Source: Metarhizium brunneum | Taxonomy: Eukaryota > Ascomycota > Sordariomycetes > Hypocreales > Clavicipitaceae | Length of the DNA: 64,000 bases | Reading direction: 5' to 3' | Assembly (NCBI RefSeq): GCF_013426205.1 | Contig: NC_089423.1 | Location: forward strand, 5,952,001 to 6,016,000 | Shown: positions 47,281 to 61,685 of the stretch, in pieces | Numbering within the stretch: the first letter of the stretch is position 1 | How the letters are laid out: every line of letters starts with the position of its first letter | Notes under the pieces: model-generated | Database searches by the model: none | Told to the model about the DNA's origin: nothing | The model's input: only the letters and a program-made list of their open reading frames with translations | Program-made: the position numbers and the translations under genes

Positions 47281-49274
47281 CTAGAGCGCCAACCCAGTGG
47301 CCCCAGACTTGGTATCTTCCTCATCCCCATCACCGTCAACTTCCTCAACCAACCTGCCCAGCATCTGCGTATAACTCGGTCTAAATGGCCAGTTCATCCA
47401 TGCCTCCATAATTTCAGCCCACTGATCGGCATTCATGGCTCGCACGGTGAGCGCCCCATTCCCTGTCATGGGCGTGCCCCCGCGACTCGGATCCCTTACA
47501 CTAGGGCATTCCGCAAACAAGTCGCCAAATCCGCCCCAGAGGCCCTCCATGGCCTTTTGGATGGGTAGCAGCGTGTGATGGAACCAGAACCGCAGCATGA
47601 CCTCGGACATGTCGCCTGAGCGTGAGCTATTCGGACCGTGTTGCCTGAAGACAGGGTGCATAGCCTTTGGCTGTATGTCAAGCAGTGCTGTCGGCGCATT
47701 GGGGAAAAACTCCTCCCCCTTTGCGGACAGGGGCTCGTAAGCCCTCCTGTCCCAGAGCAGTGCTGGTGGTGACTGGCGGAAGAGGTGGTAGCTATCCTTG
47801 ATTCCGTTGAACTCGTTGCGTGAGTTCTTTGTGAGATTGTCGATTTTCTCGTTCCATGCCGCATTGGCCCGTTCAAACTCGGTTGGCGAGGATGCTGCCA
47901 ACTTCGCCACTGTGTCTCTCTCCTGGAGCAGGCCCAGATACATGAGTGCATCTTTTTGGTCGTATTTTCCGCGCTGTCGCAGCGCCTTGAGTCGCTTTGA
48001 GGACTCGGCTGATTCAGAGAGCCCCTGCTCAAGCAGCTCGAGTTCTTGTTTGAATGGCCGTGTTAGTGATGGCGGTCTTGCACCCGCCAGTTTCTGCCCC
48101 AGTAGCGCAGGCTCTCGTTGCAGCTTCGAGTATACCAGCGTCTCTCGTCCTTTGGGCATGGACAATCCGGCAGCTTTCATCCGTTCAAGTGTCTGACTGG
48201 CTGACTCCATGTTGATCCATTCATCGCGGAGTGCATTGCGGTCTTCTACTTCGGCATCCAGTCCGGCGACTTCATGGACCCATTCACACGACAACTCGGC
48301 CTCAAACGCACTCTTCTTACGCCTATTGGTGGACCGAGGCAGTATCCTTCTCTTATCTTCGTCATTAACCCATATAAGCATACGGACCAGCCCGTATCGC
48401 TGAAATAGCGCTGACGTGCTTATGCTCGAAATGAATTGATACAAAACCATGGAACTAATGCTGTCGAATCCGTGAAATGCCTTCTTTGGAAACATGGACA
48501 AATTTGCCGTGATGAGAAGGGTGTCGTTACGGCTAGGCGTATCCTTTTGAGAAATTTCTTGCTGGTCGGACAGACTTGTGTGAAGCATTCCGAGAAGGTC
48601 TTTCCATACCAGCCCGGATTTTGGCAGTAACTCGACATTGTCTTTTGATATGAGGTCGGACAGAAAGGGTTTGTACAGCTCGGCATCGAGATCCATCATG
48701 ACATGCTTGCGCGGCTCAAGGAACTCATGCAGTTTGCGGCTCCATACTCCAGCCCCAGGATTTAAATCGACAAGGTCACATCCTCGATGTCGTTCGAGCG
48801 AAGGCGCAATATAACGTATGACATCGTCTGCAACCTTCCGGATTAGATTCGAGAAATGTAAATCTGCAGGTTCTGAGTTAACATACCACACAAGCCCTCG
48901 CTGACTATATTGACTCTGCGAGGTTCAACGGCCCGAATTGCATCCGCCTTCTTCCGCCCTCCAGTTCGCTTCCACACCCCAGTAAGATTTAGCTGATGCG
49001 CAATATCGCTGGTCACTGAGAGCATTGGCGAGGCCTTTGACTTTGACTTTGTTTTTCCTGCTGGTTTTTCTGCCGCTTCTGCCGCCGACTTTGCCGATTT
49101 GGCTTTTTCTGGCTTCGCCAGTTTCACCTTCGGGACTGTCTTCGCTTTCACAGCTTTCACAACTTTGGCAGTCTTCGACTTCGTGGTGGTTACCTTGCCG
49201 CGAGCTTGTAGCAAGACCGGCCGAATAGCCAACCTTGCGAGAGAATTGTGGCCATGATGAAATGGTGCCAGCAT
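47281..49274 (-). CDS. MTF1: Mitochondrial transcription factor Mtf1 (rRNA-methyltransferase-like fold)
   Basis: Two exons on the minus strand, 49274-48887 and 48827-47281, encode 644 residues. The 59-nt intron (GTATGT donor, CTAATC branch, CAG acceptor) joins SEGLC to DDVIRYIAPSL. The N-terminus has a presequence-like segment, then a Lys/Ala/Thr-rich stretch (about 27-85). The methyltransferase-like fold follows: CDLVDLNPGAGVWSRKLHEFLEP (about 146-168), then VMMDLDAELYKPFL and FDSISSMVLYQFISS. This layout matches filamentous-fungal Mtf1, a relative of the dimethyladenosine methyltransferases that helps Rpo41 open mitochondrial promoters. The long C-terminal part (about 330-644) is an ascomycete extension with a Trp-rich end. 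Whether methyl-transfer activity remains cannot be told here. Confidence 0.78.
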
Positions 49275-49858
49275 CAAGGAATGATGTTGATGTTACTCGC
49301 CAAATGCAGTGGTGCTACGAGTTCATTGCAGGTTCAAGGTTTGGTATGACGTTTCAGAGCTTTCTTTCCTTGTCGGATCCGTCATGCATTGAAAAAGGGC
49401 CCACACCCTTGCTCTCGGAACCGGCAGCACCAGAAAGTGGCCCTGCAGGGGCACGAATTTTGTCACCAAATTAACCAGACATTGGTAAAGCATTGCGAAA
49501 GCCAAGATCCTGTTTACATTACTCGTAGGTATGGGTGAAAAAAAGGAAAAAAAAAAGGTTGAAAGGCGTCTAGATGTCTTCCAGTCGTATGATAATTTAT
49601 GTAGTTGTGTGCGCCAAGCTCCTCCATGACTGAGCAATCCCAAGTCCAGCATGTCCACGAGACAAGCTATTCTGGGTTGCCGTCTCCTATAGGCCCTGAA
49701 AGTACGGACCAAGTAACAGAAATACCAAAGCCCCTACGGAGCACGCCAACTCCAAAGAATCAATATAAATCCGCAAGCTCGCCAAATGCCACATAAAACT
49801 CCAGAGGACGCCGCCATGCTATATACTTGTGTATCGTACCGTGTAGATTTGCACCATA
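49275..49858. other. Gap between VPS4 and MTF1
   Basis: Both neighbours are on the minus strand: VPS4 3' region on the left, MTF1 promoter on the right. An A-run lies near 49540. Nothing else seen. Confidence 0.55.
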
Positions 49859-52021
<2,163 letters not shown>

Positions 52022-52591
52022 ATGGCTGAGATCCAGGCCAAGCTCCAGACTCTGTCTGACGAGTACCAGAAACTTCAGCAAGGTAAGTTTCAACTAAAAG
52101 GAAGGCCGAATGGCCCAATTAAGACTATGTAATAACATATCTCTGCCAGATTTACAAAACACCGTAAACTCTCGGCAAAAATTACAAAGTCAACAGCAAG
52201 AGAACGCTGGTGTCTTCAAGGTTTGACGAACCGATTTCACCACTCAATCGAAATCGGCCGGGTATCTAACGCAGGACATAGGAGTTTGAAAAGCTGGGAG
52301 AGGATGAAACCATCTATAAGCTCATGGGTCCTGTGCTTCTGAAACAAGACAAGGTTGAGGCAGAGAGCACCGTTAAAGGGCGTCTAGACTTTATTGCAGG
52401 CGAAGTGTAAGTTCATTGTTCGACAGTTATTGTTTGGGAATGGGAGACATGACTAACCTGGAAATTCTAGAACGAGGCTGGAGACACAGATCAAGGAGAC
52501 TCAGGACGAGCTGGAGAAGAAGAAGGCGGAAATCATTCAAATCCAAGCCTCCGCTCAAGCCGCTGCGGGCGGAAAAGGACCTCAAAAATGA
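52022..52591 (+). CDS. YKE2: Prefoldin subunit 6 (beta-type)
   Basis: Four exons, 52022-52082, 52150-52220, 52282-52406 and 52471-52591, encode 125 residues, the normal size. It reads MAEIQAKLQTLSDEYQKLQQ, a coiled-coil helix, then the beta-hairpin region with YKLMGPVLLKQD and RLDFIAGEV, and a second long helix (TRLETQIKETQDELEKKKAE). This is the beta-prefoldin layout, and GPVLLKQD is typical of subunit 6. Prefoldin is the hexameric co-chaperone that hands nascent actin and tubulin to CCT. Four small exons with phase-matched joins leave little doubt. The terminal Ala/Gly-rich stretch ends PQK. Confidence 0.95.
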
Positions 52592-53369
52592 CACTAGATT
52601 CCTATGGAGAAGAAAAATACGATGATATACCCACGTGAAATTTGATATCGTATGACTTGGTATGAGTGGGATGGTAAATCTTGGATCTTAACAAGGGTGA
52701 CCATTCTCCCCAAGACTTGGCTCTGCGGTGTATAATGTTGTGGCCTGCGGTTTGCGGACTGGGCAACGTGAAGAAAAGATGCGCCAGGGTCACAGCAGGC
52801 ATCCTCATCGACGACCTGTTGATGACATATCAGATCCATACGAAGTATTTCAATGTTGCCTCACATAGCGTGGAGTAATAGCCCGCAAGGTCCTCTAGGC
52901 AGCTGCGTGTGGCACGTGAGCCGCGCGGTATATCTATGAGCGTCCTCATCAAGGTTCCAACAAGGGACTAGATCTGCCAAGTTTCATCCAGAGATTTTCT
53001 CAGCAGTGGAATGACCATGGACTTTGCACTTGGACACTTTAAAATCGACGCGGAAATAATTCCAAAGACGACCCTTCGCGCGATGCGGCGACCCTGCCAC
53101 CTGCCCCACCAACATTGAACATCAAACGTCGGAAAGCTGTAGAACTGCCGACCCACGTCACTCGTCGGTCGAGGCCCACCTCTTGCTGCTCTTGTCACCA
53201 TTCGCATTCTAATCTCGGTCAATTTTCATACATACCTTCAGGAGCCAGGAGAATGCGTTCGTAGGATGAGCGTATGGGGACTTGCCGTATTACCCCGCGG
53301 CCTATTTAGCCTGAGGTTAGAAACGCAAAGCCGAGCGAAGACCACGACCCTCCAGGACGAATCATTGAA
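52592..53369. other. Gap between prefoldin 6 and the AMSH gene
   Basis: 3' region of one plus-strand gene and promoter of the next. No gene or repeat seen. Confidence 0.55.
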
Positions 53370-55117
53370 ATGGATGCTGGATCAGGCATGCGGCCAACAC
53401 GGCCGCAGAGCGTGAAAGAGCTTGTCGCCCAGGCTGAGAACTTCACTTTTAACGCAAACATTCCGTTCAAGCACTGGACTAGAGCTGCAGAGACGCTTTA
53501 CCAAGAGGTATGTCTATTCTGGCCGCGGCAATCTACAAGTTCCGTGGTCAATCACCGAGCGGGCCACAGCTACTAACAAGTCCCAAGGCCTCGTTCGCCC
53601 TGTCGGATGGCGACTATGGCCGAGCATATATGATGTTGTATCGACATTCAGTGCTGGTCTTGAGATGCCTCCAGACACACCCTCAGTTTAAAGACCCCGA
53701 GAGCCGTAAAGCCTTTCGTCCGCTTTCCAAGCGTATAGACCGCGTTATCGCCGATCTCGAAGAAATAAAACCTATAATCAATGACGAATATGCTGAATGG
53801 GAGCGAGTGAGACCTGCGGGCTCGAAACTAGAGGAACAAGGACCATTAAAGTCACCATCAAGTTACGGGGAATTTGCGGCGCGCGACCCCAGCCTGAGCG
53901 GCAATGCAACTGTTTTAGACGCATCCGAGAACCAAGAACTGGCTGTAGAGTTGGCGCAGAAGGAGTTGGCGCGGAGAGATACAGTTCGTCAGGCGAACAG
54001 ACGTACTCGGGTTTACGGAGATACCATTCTTACGTCTCGCCTTGGCGATGGCCAAAAACTCGACTTCAGCCTTCAAAGCCAGATGGAAGCTGTTCGAAGA
54101 GCCACTGAATCTTCACAACAAGATCTATATGAAAGCCAAACCCACAAGCCAACGACTACGCCGCACCGAGAAGCCGTGCCGCAGTCGTACGTTTACCCGT
54201 CAATATCGAAATCGAGACCTCTTCAGTTGGATGAAGCCCCTCAAACACCACCACGACCACCCAGCTTATCGCCCCCCAGCCGCCCTCCTAAAGAATACAT
54301 ACATGCCCCCCCCAGAGATCCGTCATACATATCTCGACGGGAGTTACCAGTAGTTCCGAACAAAGTTCCGGTTGCGGACTCACTTTCGGCATCTTATCCA
54401 AGTTATGAGGTGGCAAGGAAGAATCAACCCCCCCTTCCTCCAAAAACACTGGATGGCCCATCACTTCCTAAGAAAGAACGACTGGCATTCAAACCTGGAG
54501 CATATCTCGAAAATGGCGATCCAATCCGTTCTGTATTTCTTCCCAGTAAACTTCGAGCTGCCTTCTTAGACGTCGCAGCTCCAAACACAAACAAGGGCCT
54601 GGAAATGTGCGGCATCCTGTGCGGGACACCCGTTAATAACGCATTATTCGTGCGCAGCTTGCTCATTCCAGATCAAAAATGCACGTCAGATACTTGTGAA
54701 ACAGAAAACGAGAGCGCAATATTTGACTACTGTGCTGGGGAGGATTTGATGGTTCTCGGATGGATTCATACGCACCCAACTCAAACTTGCTTCATGAGTT
54801 CTCGAGATTTGCACACCCACGCTGGATATCAGGTTATGATGCCAGAGAGTATTGCAATAGTGTGTGCACCTAGATTTACTCCGTCGTAAGTGTTGGACCC
54901 TCTACTGAGCCAGGATGTGCGCTGACAGCTGTTGAGGTATGGCATATTCCGATTGACACACCCGCCGGGACTGGACCATATCCTGGATTGCAGGCAATCG
55001 GAAACCTTCCATCAGCACTCGGTTGACAATTTGTACCGAGAAACGGAATATCCAAACGGTCATGTTTACGAGAGCGAGAAGATGCCATTTGAAGTCAAAG
55101 ATCTGAGGAGGAAATGA
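53370..55117 (+). CDS. AMSH/Sst2-type JAMM deubiquitinase
   Basis: Three exons, 53370-53507, 53588-54885 and 54937-55117, encode 538 residues. The N-terminal part (about 10-125) is a USP8-dimerisation/MIT-like helical domain (VKELVAQAENFTFNANIPFKHW, then SDGDYGRAYMMLYRHSVL). A long disordered Pro/Ser region (about 130-345) includes PRPPSLSPPSRPP, a plausible SH3-binding site. The C-terminal MPN+ domain has Glu385 (LEMCGILCG), the JAMM zinc motif His440-x-His442-x10-Asp453, and the Cys-rich insert DQKCTSDTCETENE. The insert is typical of AMSH-family enzymes, which are specific for Lys63-linked chains. In the family this enzyme removes ubiquitin from cargo at ESCRT on endosomes. The last intron is just 51 nt. 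Confidence 0.94.
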
Positions 55118-55716
55118 ATGGATGTATAGATGATTGTCAACTTGAGATACGTCTCACTATGACAGTTACCTGTCAGCTACAAAGTGGTGGACGAGCCACT
55201 TAGTTGCTAACGGGTATTGCTAATCTTTGGACAATGCTGCACAATTTGGGAGCCGTGCATACTCATGATCCATGTTGATACGACGCTGGGATTATTAGCT
55301 GACGGCTCACACAAGTTAGGCAAGATGAAAAAAAAAAGAGCATGAAGTACCAGCAGCATTACTTCTCACACAATATTCCCGATGAATGGGCATAATAATA
55401 CCTGAGACATAAGACGGAGGTCAAAACGTCCACATATAGAGATTCACACCTTCATGTCTCATGGGTTGAAAGGATATCGCCCTATTGACTTGGCAGTTAA
55501 GAAGAGACAAAAAAGATATAACCTCATCGATATCTGAACTTGCAAGCGACATTCATTCTTGCCAGTTACGGGAGATTGCATGAATGAAATCACTGAGCAC
55601 TACTAGTACGTAGTATTGACTAGCGACTAGAGCTTGTACCACATGACAAATAAGAAATTCATCACCTTGACTGAAACATACGGAGTACATTGGTACAATA
55701 CGTACCTACCTACGGA

Positions 55717-55741
55717 GTACCTACCTAAGGTAGGTAGGTAC
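55717..55741. repeat. Inverted repeat (GTACCTACCT / AGGTAGGTAC)
   Basis: A 10-bp arm at 55717-55726 is the exact reverse complement of 55732-55741, with a 5-base loop. Alternative registers are possible because the arms are internally repetitive. It sits between two copies of TACGGAGTAC. Confidence 0.9.
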
Positions 55742-56605
55742 ATGTACGGAGAATGGAGAGGTCTGGCACCATGCCAGTACGGAGTACTCTCAGCTCAATC
55801 CTTGATGTGCGGATGAGAAGCTGCAAGACAATCATCACGCACGCCTGACACGACCGCAAATTAGATACTAAACAAAAGGAAAAGGCAAAGATCCGCAGCA
55901 AATCGGATGCGTGGCTGGCGCGGCATCTCCTGCAGGGAACAACCGGTCGCCCCCACGTCCATGAATTCGTCGATTGATGGCGTCCAACTTCGCTTGCAGT
56001 GAGCTGAAGACGCCACGAACCAGGTCTGTCTACACACCAACATTCTTATTGGGCTTCAACGGCCGACTTTTTTGGACTCGTCTGCTCTTTGCGAAACGCT
56101 GCAATGGCGGCAGTGGTCGTGATTGTCGTCCGAGCGATGTGTCATCTCTGGCCAGTTGATTGGCGCGGGCACGAGGGAAGCAGTTTATGTGCAGCCTCCT
56201 CAAGGGCCGCGTTCGAATTTGTCAAATGGAGCATCCACGATCATGCAGGCAGTACTCGATTCAGGACCGAGATCAACCTACTCACCCGAAAACTTCACCC
56301 GTGAGCTGGGGGCTACTGCACACCCTTCCGCGATGGAGGAGACGAAAGTCACAGGCAAACACCAATAACCATCTCTCTCGCCCAAACATCTTCATGGGAG
56401 AAACTTAATCTGATCATGGTAGTATTACATGCTTCACACGTCAGAAGGAGCGGTAGAATTAAGGAAGTAGCAGAAAGGCGGAGGTGTCACTCTGAAGTTT
56501 GAACCCTGACGTTGGCGTATGCTATCGCCCTTGACCAGACGAAAGACTCGAGGACCGGGCCGCAGCTAATAGGGATACGGAGTTTATGTGTCGACAGATC
56601 AGTAG

Positions 56606-56625
56606 TACGGAGTACGGAGTAGTAC
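56606..56625. repeat. Cluster of CGGAGTA motifs
   Basis: Two direct overlapping copies of TACGGAGTA followed by GTAC, with another ATACGGAGT about 30 bases upstream. Confidence 0.85.
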
Positions 56626-57325
56626 TTGCAATACCATCGTCTAGACCGAAAATGGATCCCGTCGATGCCACAAGCTGTAGTGCTACGTATGTATTGCACT
56701 TCTCAAACCGCTTTCAAGCTCAAGTACTCCATTGAGGGACTGAGATTGTGACTGGGGGTCCCTGGGCTTGCCAATTATATCGTTTCATCCATGGTTGGTT
56801 ACCCAAAATGAGTGTGACTTGGGCTGCATCTAGTTCTGGTAGGTGATGCACCACCATCTGCTCTGATAGTAAATTGGCTCCTTTTTCCTTTTTGTACAAG
56901 GCCGGGAGAGTCCTAGCTGATATACACTCCATATTGTCTTATAGCTGCACCAGGGACCTGGGGTGAGCGGCATTCTGTGACAGATAGGTGTTGATGGCAC
57001 TACAGAGTACTACATACTAACAACTGACCTCTGTCAAGGCAGGCAAGGGTTCCCGTGCGACATGGTTCGAGGCTTGCGTCCAAGAACCAGATAGGCTAGG
57101 TGCCTCACGAAGCTGCAAGAGACGGCCTTGAAGGAGTCGAGCTTGCTTCTCTTGGGAGTGGCTCGCTTGATGCCGTGTCTCAAACCTGCAGAATGACGGA
57201 ACAGTGGTTTGTCAGGACCATTGGCCAGGCGGTCTCCTCGAATATAAAGGTCAACAAGGCCTGCCTGGCGCATGGAACTCGATTTTTTTTGCTAAAGTTA
57301 TTGCGACTCAAATCTCCAATCAGTC

Positions 57326-60300
57326 ATGTCTCCTCATGGGGAACACAACGGCGAGAGCGCTACCAATGGCGCGCAAAATGGCGCTCACACAAATGGCGCT
57401 CACACAAATGGTGCTCACACAAATGGCACGCAGACAAATGGTACACACACAAATGGCCATGACGCTCGAGAGAAGGGAGTCTCTGAGAAGGTTGTACAGC
57501 CAACAGAGACCCAAAAGTCGGGAAGTAAGAAGACTTCATCCACTGGGGCTTTGATGCAGTTGCGTCGGGCTTCACGACGCCCTCTCCCTACGGAGATGGG
57601 GGATGGCACTTATAGAAACATTCTCAGGCGACCAACTCTGATGCAGGATCTCAAATCATTTGGATTGGGTGGTGAGTATATCCAATTGTGGAACTGCACC
57701 ATGTGCATCTAGCTGAGTTTCTTGCAGATCTTAAAACACTTCGAGATATTGTCAAAGCGAAGCTGAAGAGAGAGACTCAGCAAGATGACAAGACCATGAT
57801 TATGGAGCGCACTATTCAATTGGTCTCCACGATGCCGAATAAATCGAAGCGACAAGAAATACTTACCAACTCTTTCATTGATACGCTCTGGAACTCTCTA
57901 GATCACCCACCGTTGCTGTACATGGGTGATGAGTACAAGTATCGCCAACCAGATGGATCTAATAACGTAAGGATCTTGATATTTAACAATACAATCTTCC
58001 TGTCAACTAACATCATGCTTTAGAATCCGTTGATGCCGAAGCTTGGGGCCGCTGGGACTCCATATTCGCGCACTTGCAAGCCAGGGCCAGCCAACATGGG
58101 GGCACTGCCTGATCCCGAGCTTATCTATGAGGCTGTCATGGCTAGGGACGGGTTTAAGAAAAATCCAAACAACGTGTCTAGCATTTTATGGTATTGGGCG
58201 ACTATTGTAATCCACGGTGAGTGTCTCTTTCGCGACGGAAATCGAGAATGGCCGCTAAATATGGATGTAGATTTGTTCTGGACGAATTCAAAGGATCCCA
58301 ATCAAAACGACTCCTCATCATATCTTGACCTGTCTCCTCTATATGGAAAAAGCAAAGAGGATTGTGACTCAATTCGAACCTTCAAAGATGGCAAGCTGAA
58401 GCCAGATACTTTTGCAGATCGACGGCTCATTGGTAACCCACCCGGAGTCTGCATCCTGCTCATCATGTTTAACCGTTTTCACAACCACGTGGTCGCCAAC
58501 TTGGCTTCCATTAACGAGGGCAACCGATTCGCAAAGCCTGCAGCGCACCTGGAAGGCGATGCGCTCGCAGCTGCTTGGAAAAAGTACGATGAGGACTTGT
58601 TCCAGACGGCTCGACTTGTCACATCTGGTCTATACATAAACATTACTCTTGTCGACTATGTGCGCAACATCGTTAATCTCAACAGAGTCGACACAGAGTG
58701 GACGTTGGATCCGAGACAGGAGATGGGAGTCGCCGTGGGCACCGCCAAAGGCGCAGAAAGTGGTGTTGGTAATGTTGTCTCTGCCGAGTTCAATCTGTGC
58801 TACAGATGGCATTCGTGCATCTCTGAGATGGACGACAAGTGGATTCAGGACTTTTATACGCAAATTCTCGGCGACAACTATGGCGAGATGAACCTTCAGA
58901 CTCTTATTGCAGCCGTCAAGAGATATGAGACGACCATCCCTGAGGAGCCCTCAGAGCGCACATTTGGCGGATTTACTCGCGGGTCTGATGGACGCTTCAA
59001 CGATGACGAGCTCGTCGATGCCATCTCTACAGCAATTGAGCAGCCCGGCGGTGCGTTTGGAGCTCAGAACGTGCCTCGAATTATGAAGCCAGTTGAGATA
59101 CTGGGCATCATCCGAGGTCGCAAGTGGAATCTCTGTGGCCTCAATGAATTCCGCAAGCATTTTGGACTCAAGGCATATGACACGTTCGAGGACATCAATT
59201 CGGATCCTGGTGTTGCCGACGCTTTGAGGAATCTGTACCAGCATCCTGACCATGTTGAATTATATCCTGGTATCGTGGCTGAAGAAGGCAAGGCACCTAT
59301 GGTTCCAGGCGTAGGAATTGCTCCTACCTACACCATCTCCAGAGTCGTGCTCTCTGATGCCGTCTCTCTGGTCCGTGGCGACAGGCATTATACCACCGAT
59401 TACCATCCCGGGTACTTGACCCAATGGGGATTCAACGAAGCCAACTATAATTTGGAGATCAACCATGGTTGCGTGTTCTACAAGCTGTTCATTCGTGCGT
59501 TCCCCAACCACTTCAGGTATAACTCGATCTACGCGCATTATCCCATGGTCACACCAAAGGAGAACCGCATGATTCTCACAAATCTGAAGCGAGCGGATCG
59601 CTTCGACTTTGGTAGACCAGAATTCATCGCGCCACCAATCCATCTTACTTCGTATGGTGCAGCCCAGCACGTTCTCACCAACCAGGGCAAGTACAAGGTT
59701 ACGTATAGAGAAGCGTTCCAGTTCCTCGTGGGCTCCTCTGGCACTAAATGCATGTTGGCTGGCGATGACCCTGCTCACGCGGAACAACGCAAGGTCATGC
59801 ATTCTCTACTATACGAGGATGGCTGGAAAGCTTCAATCAAGAGTTTCTATGCTATGATTACGGAGCGTCTGTTTGCCGAGAAATCGTACAAGATTGCTGG
59901 AAAAGCTCAAGTTGACGTTGTACGCGATATTGGCAACCTGGCCCACACGCACTTTGCCGCAAGAATGTTCAATTTGCCCCTGAAGTCGACTGAAAATCCG
60001 AAGGGCGTATTCTCTGAGCAAGAGCTGTATGAGGCGCTGGCGATGTTGTTTATCTGCATCTTTTTAGACCTTGACCCTGTCAAGTCGTTCCCTCTCCGAC
60101 AGAAGGCAAAGGAAGTGACCGAGCAGCTGGTCAAAGCTGTAGAGATGAATGTCAAATTGACCAAGTCTCTGGGCATTCGAGGCCTCTATACCGGTCCTTC
60201 TCCCAAGAGTGACGACCTGTCTATGTATGGTGTCAATCTCATAAAGGGGCTGTCTAAGGCTGGCCTTGGCGCGCACGATATTGTGTGCAGTCATGTTTTG

Positions 60301-60959
60301 CCAGTTGCTGGTGCCATGGTGCCTGTTCAAGCCCAAGCGGTAAGCTGATTGTTATTTCGAATTATGGGGTGTTCTGGGTTGAGTACTAATCACTACTGCC
60401 ACTCTAGTTCGCCCAAGCCGTGGACTGGTACCTCTCTCCAGAAGGCCAAGAGTATATACCAGAACTTCAACGCCTGGCCGTGGCGGAATCGAGCCCGGAA
60501 AACGATGCCCTCCTCCTCGGCTACGCCATGGAGGGTGTCCGTCTGGCTAGTGCGTTTGGTCTCTTCCGTGAAGCTGCTGAGACAGAGACCATCAAAGAAG
60601 ACGACGGGCGTGAGGTCCATGTCAAGGCTGGCGACCGCGTCTTTGTGTCACTTGCCTCTGCGGCCCGCGAAGAAGCATACTTCCCAGAAGCAAACAAGGT
60701 TAACCCACGACGCCCAATCGATAGCTACATGCACTATGGTGCTGGACCACATAGTTGCCTGGGCAGGCAAGTCAGCCAGGTTGCGCTGGTGGAGATGTTC
60801 CGCGCACTGTTTAGAAAGAGGGGATTGAAGAGAGTTCCTGGACCTCTGGGTGAGCTGAAGAAGATTCCTCAACCGGGGGGCCTCTATTTGTACATGACGG
60901 AGAATTGGGGCGGTGTTTCGCCGTTCCCCACGAGTATGAAGATATCCTGGGACGAGTAG
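57326..60959 (+). CDS. Psi-factor-producing oxygenase (fatty-acid dioxygenase-P450 fusion)
   Basis: Five exons, 57326-57671, 57728-57966, 58024-58216, 58271-60339 and 60408-60959, encode 1132 residues. The N-terminus holds a five-unit Asn-Gly-x-x-Thr repeat. The haem peroxidase-like dioxygenase domain (about 120-650) has distal His259 (ATIVIHDLF), catalytic Tyr437 and proximal His440 (CYRWHSC), and the SSYLDLSPLYG stretch. The C-terminal P450-like domain has ExxR (Glu991, Arg994) and the haem-thiolate Cys1066 in GAGPHSCLGRQ. Ppo enzymes oxygenate linoleate to 8- or 10-hydroperoxides; where the P450 is active it isomerises these to diols that steer sporulation in Aspergillus. Retained Cys1066 favours a PpoA/diol-synthase type over PpoC. 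The third intron is 54 nt without an in-frame stop, so the frame also reads through it. Confidence 0.93.
57377..57451 (+). repeat. Five 15-nt coding repeats (Asn-Gly-Ala-His-Thr type) in the Ppo N-terminus
   Basis: Three near-identical units AATGGCGCTCACACA, with a silent GGC-to-GGT change in the third, are followed by two diverged units (NGTQT, NGTHT). The 15-nt period keeps the frame, so unit number can change without breaking the gene. Confidence 0.95.
58217..58270 (+). other. Stop-free 54-nt intron of the Ppo gene
   Basis: It starts GTGAGT and ends GTAG. Its length is a multiple of three and it has no stop. Removing it restores ATIVIHDLFWTN, which matches the conserved IIIHDLF of the family. 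Keeping it would insert 18 residues right after the distal haem His. Confidence 0.8.
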
Positions 60960-61685
60960 GTGGACACGATGAATATCGGCTTGCCTTCTTTTCTTTTCTT
61001 TTCTTCTAGTCCTTTTTTTTTTTAATTCCGTTATATACCAAATTGTGTGTAGGTTCAGATTTGTCAATGACATGTGCAGTGTGATGGCTGGGCTGATGCC
61101 ACTGGTCAACCCAACCGAGCCCGTGATGTGCAAGGCAGTTCACGAGTACTTGGCAGAACAAGTCAACTGGTTGTAAACACGACATGTAATTTTGTTTTAG
61201 GGGCGGCATCGTGCCCACTTGTCATAAGCAAACAGATTGAGCTAATGCTGCAAATCTCAAGTCACTCTGAGGTATTGTCTATCACGACACGGCTTGAATA
61301 GGGTAAACAGCTACAAAACACTCCGAAAATGGAAATAACCGATAACTTCGTGGGTACCTCGATAGGTAGGTAGGTAGCTCCTGCCTGTTGGGCCGCTTGC
61401 TTCTGAGAATTGCTCAATCAACACCCTCGTATTCCGCCCGTTTGCTTCGAGCGTCGCATCGGGCATCAGGTACGCCAACCAACACGAGATGTTTTGCAGC
61501 TTTTAATTATATCCCCCCGGCCCCCTAGAATATCGGAACTTGATTCATGACTTTGAGGATTAGCTCAATCCCGACCTCCGGCTTGCGAGATGTGTCTTTG
61601 CTTGAATTGGGTGCAGAAGGCCTCGAACATAAAAACTCGAACCGAGTAGTCGTCTGGGCTATGAATCTCGACATCAGATAAGACA
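60960..61685. other. Gap between Ppo and the ABC transporter
   Basis: Plus-strand 3' region and promoter. TAGGTAGGTAGGTAG lies near 61363 and a T-run near 61013. No gene seen. Confidence 0.55.

Larger units (their letters stand above)
55118..57325. other. 2.2 kb gap upstream of the Ppo gene
   Basis: Contains a hairpin-forming TACCTACC/GGTAGGTA array at 55717, motif copies at about 55679, 55711, 55777, 56577 and 56606, and the Ppo promoter. Short frames around 55860-56400 overlap and have no support. Confidence 0.55.
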
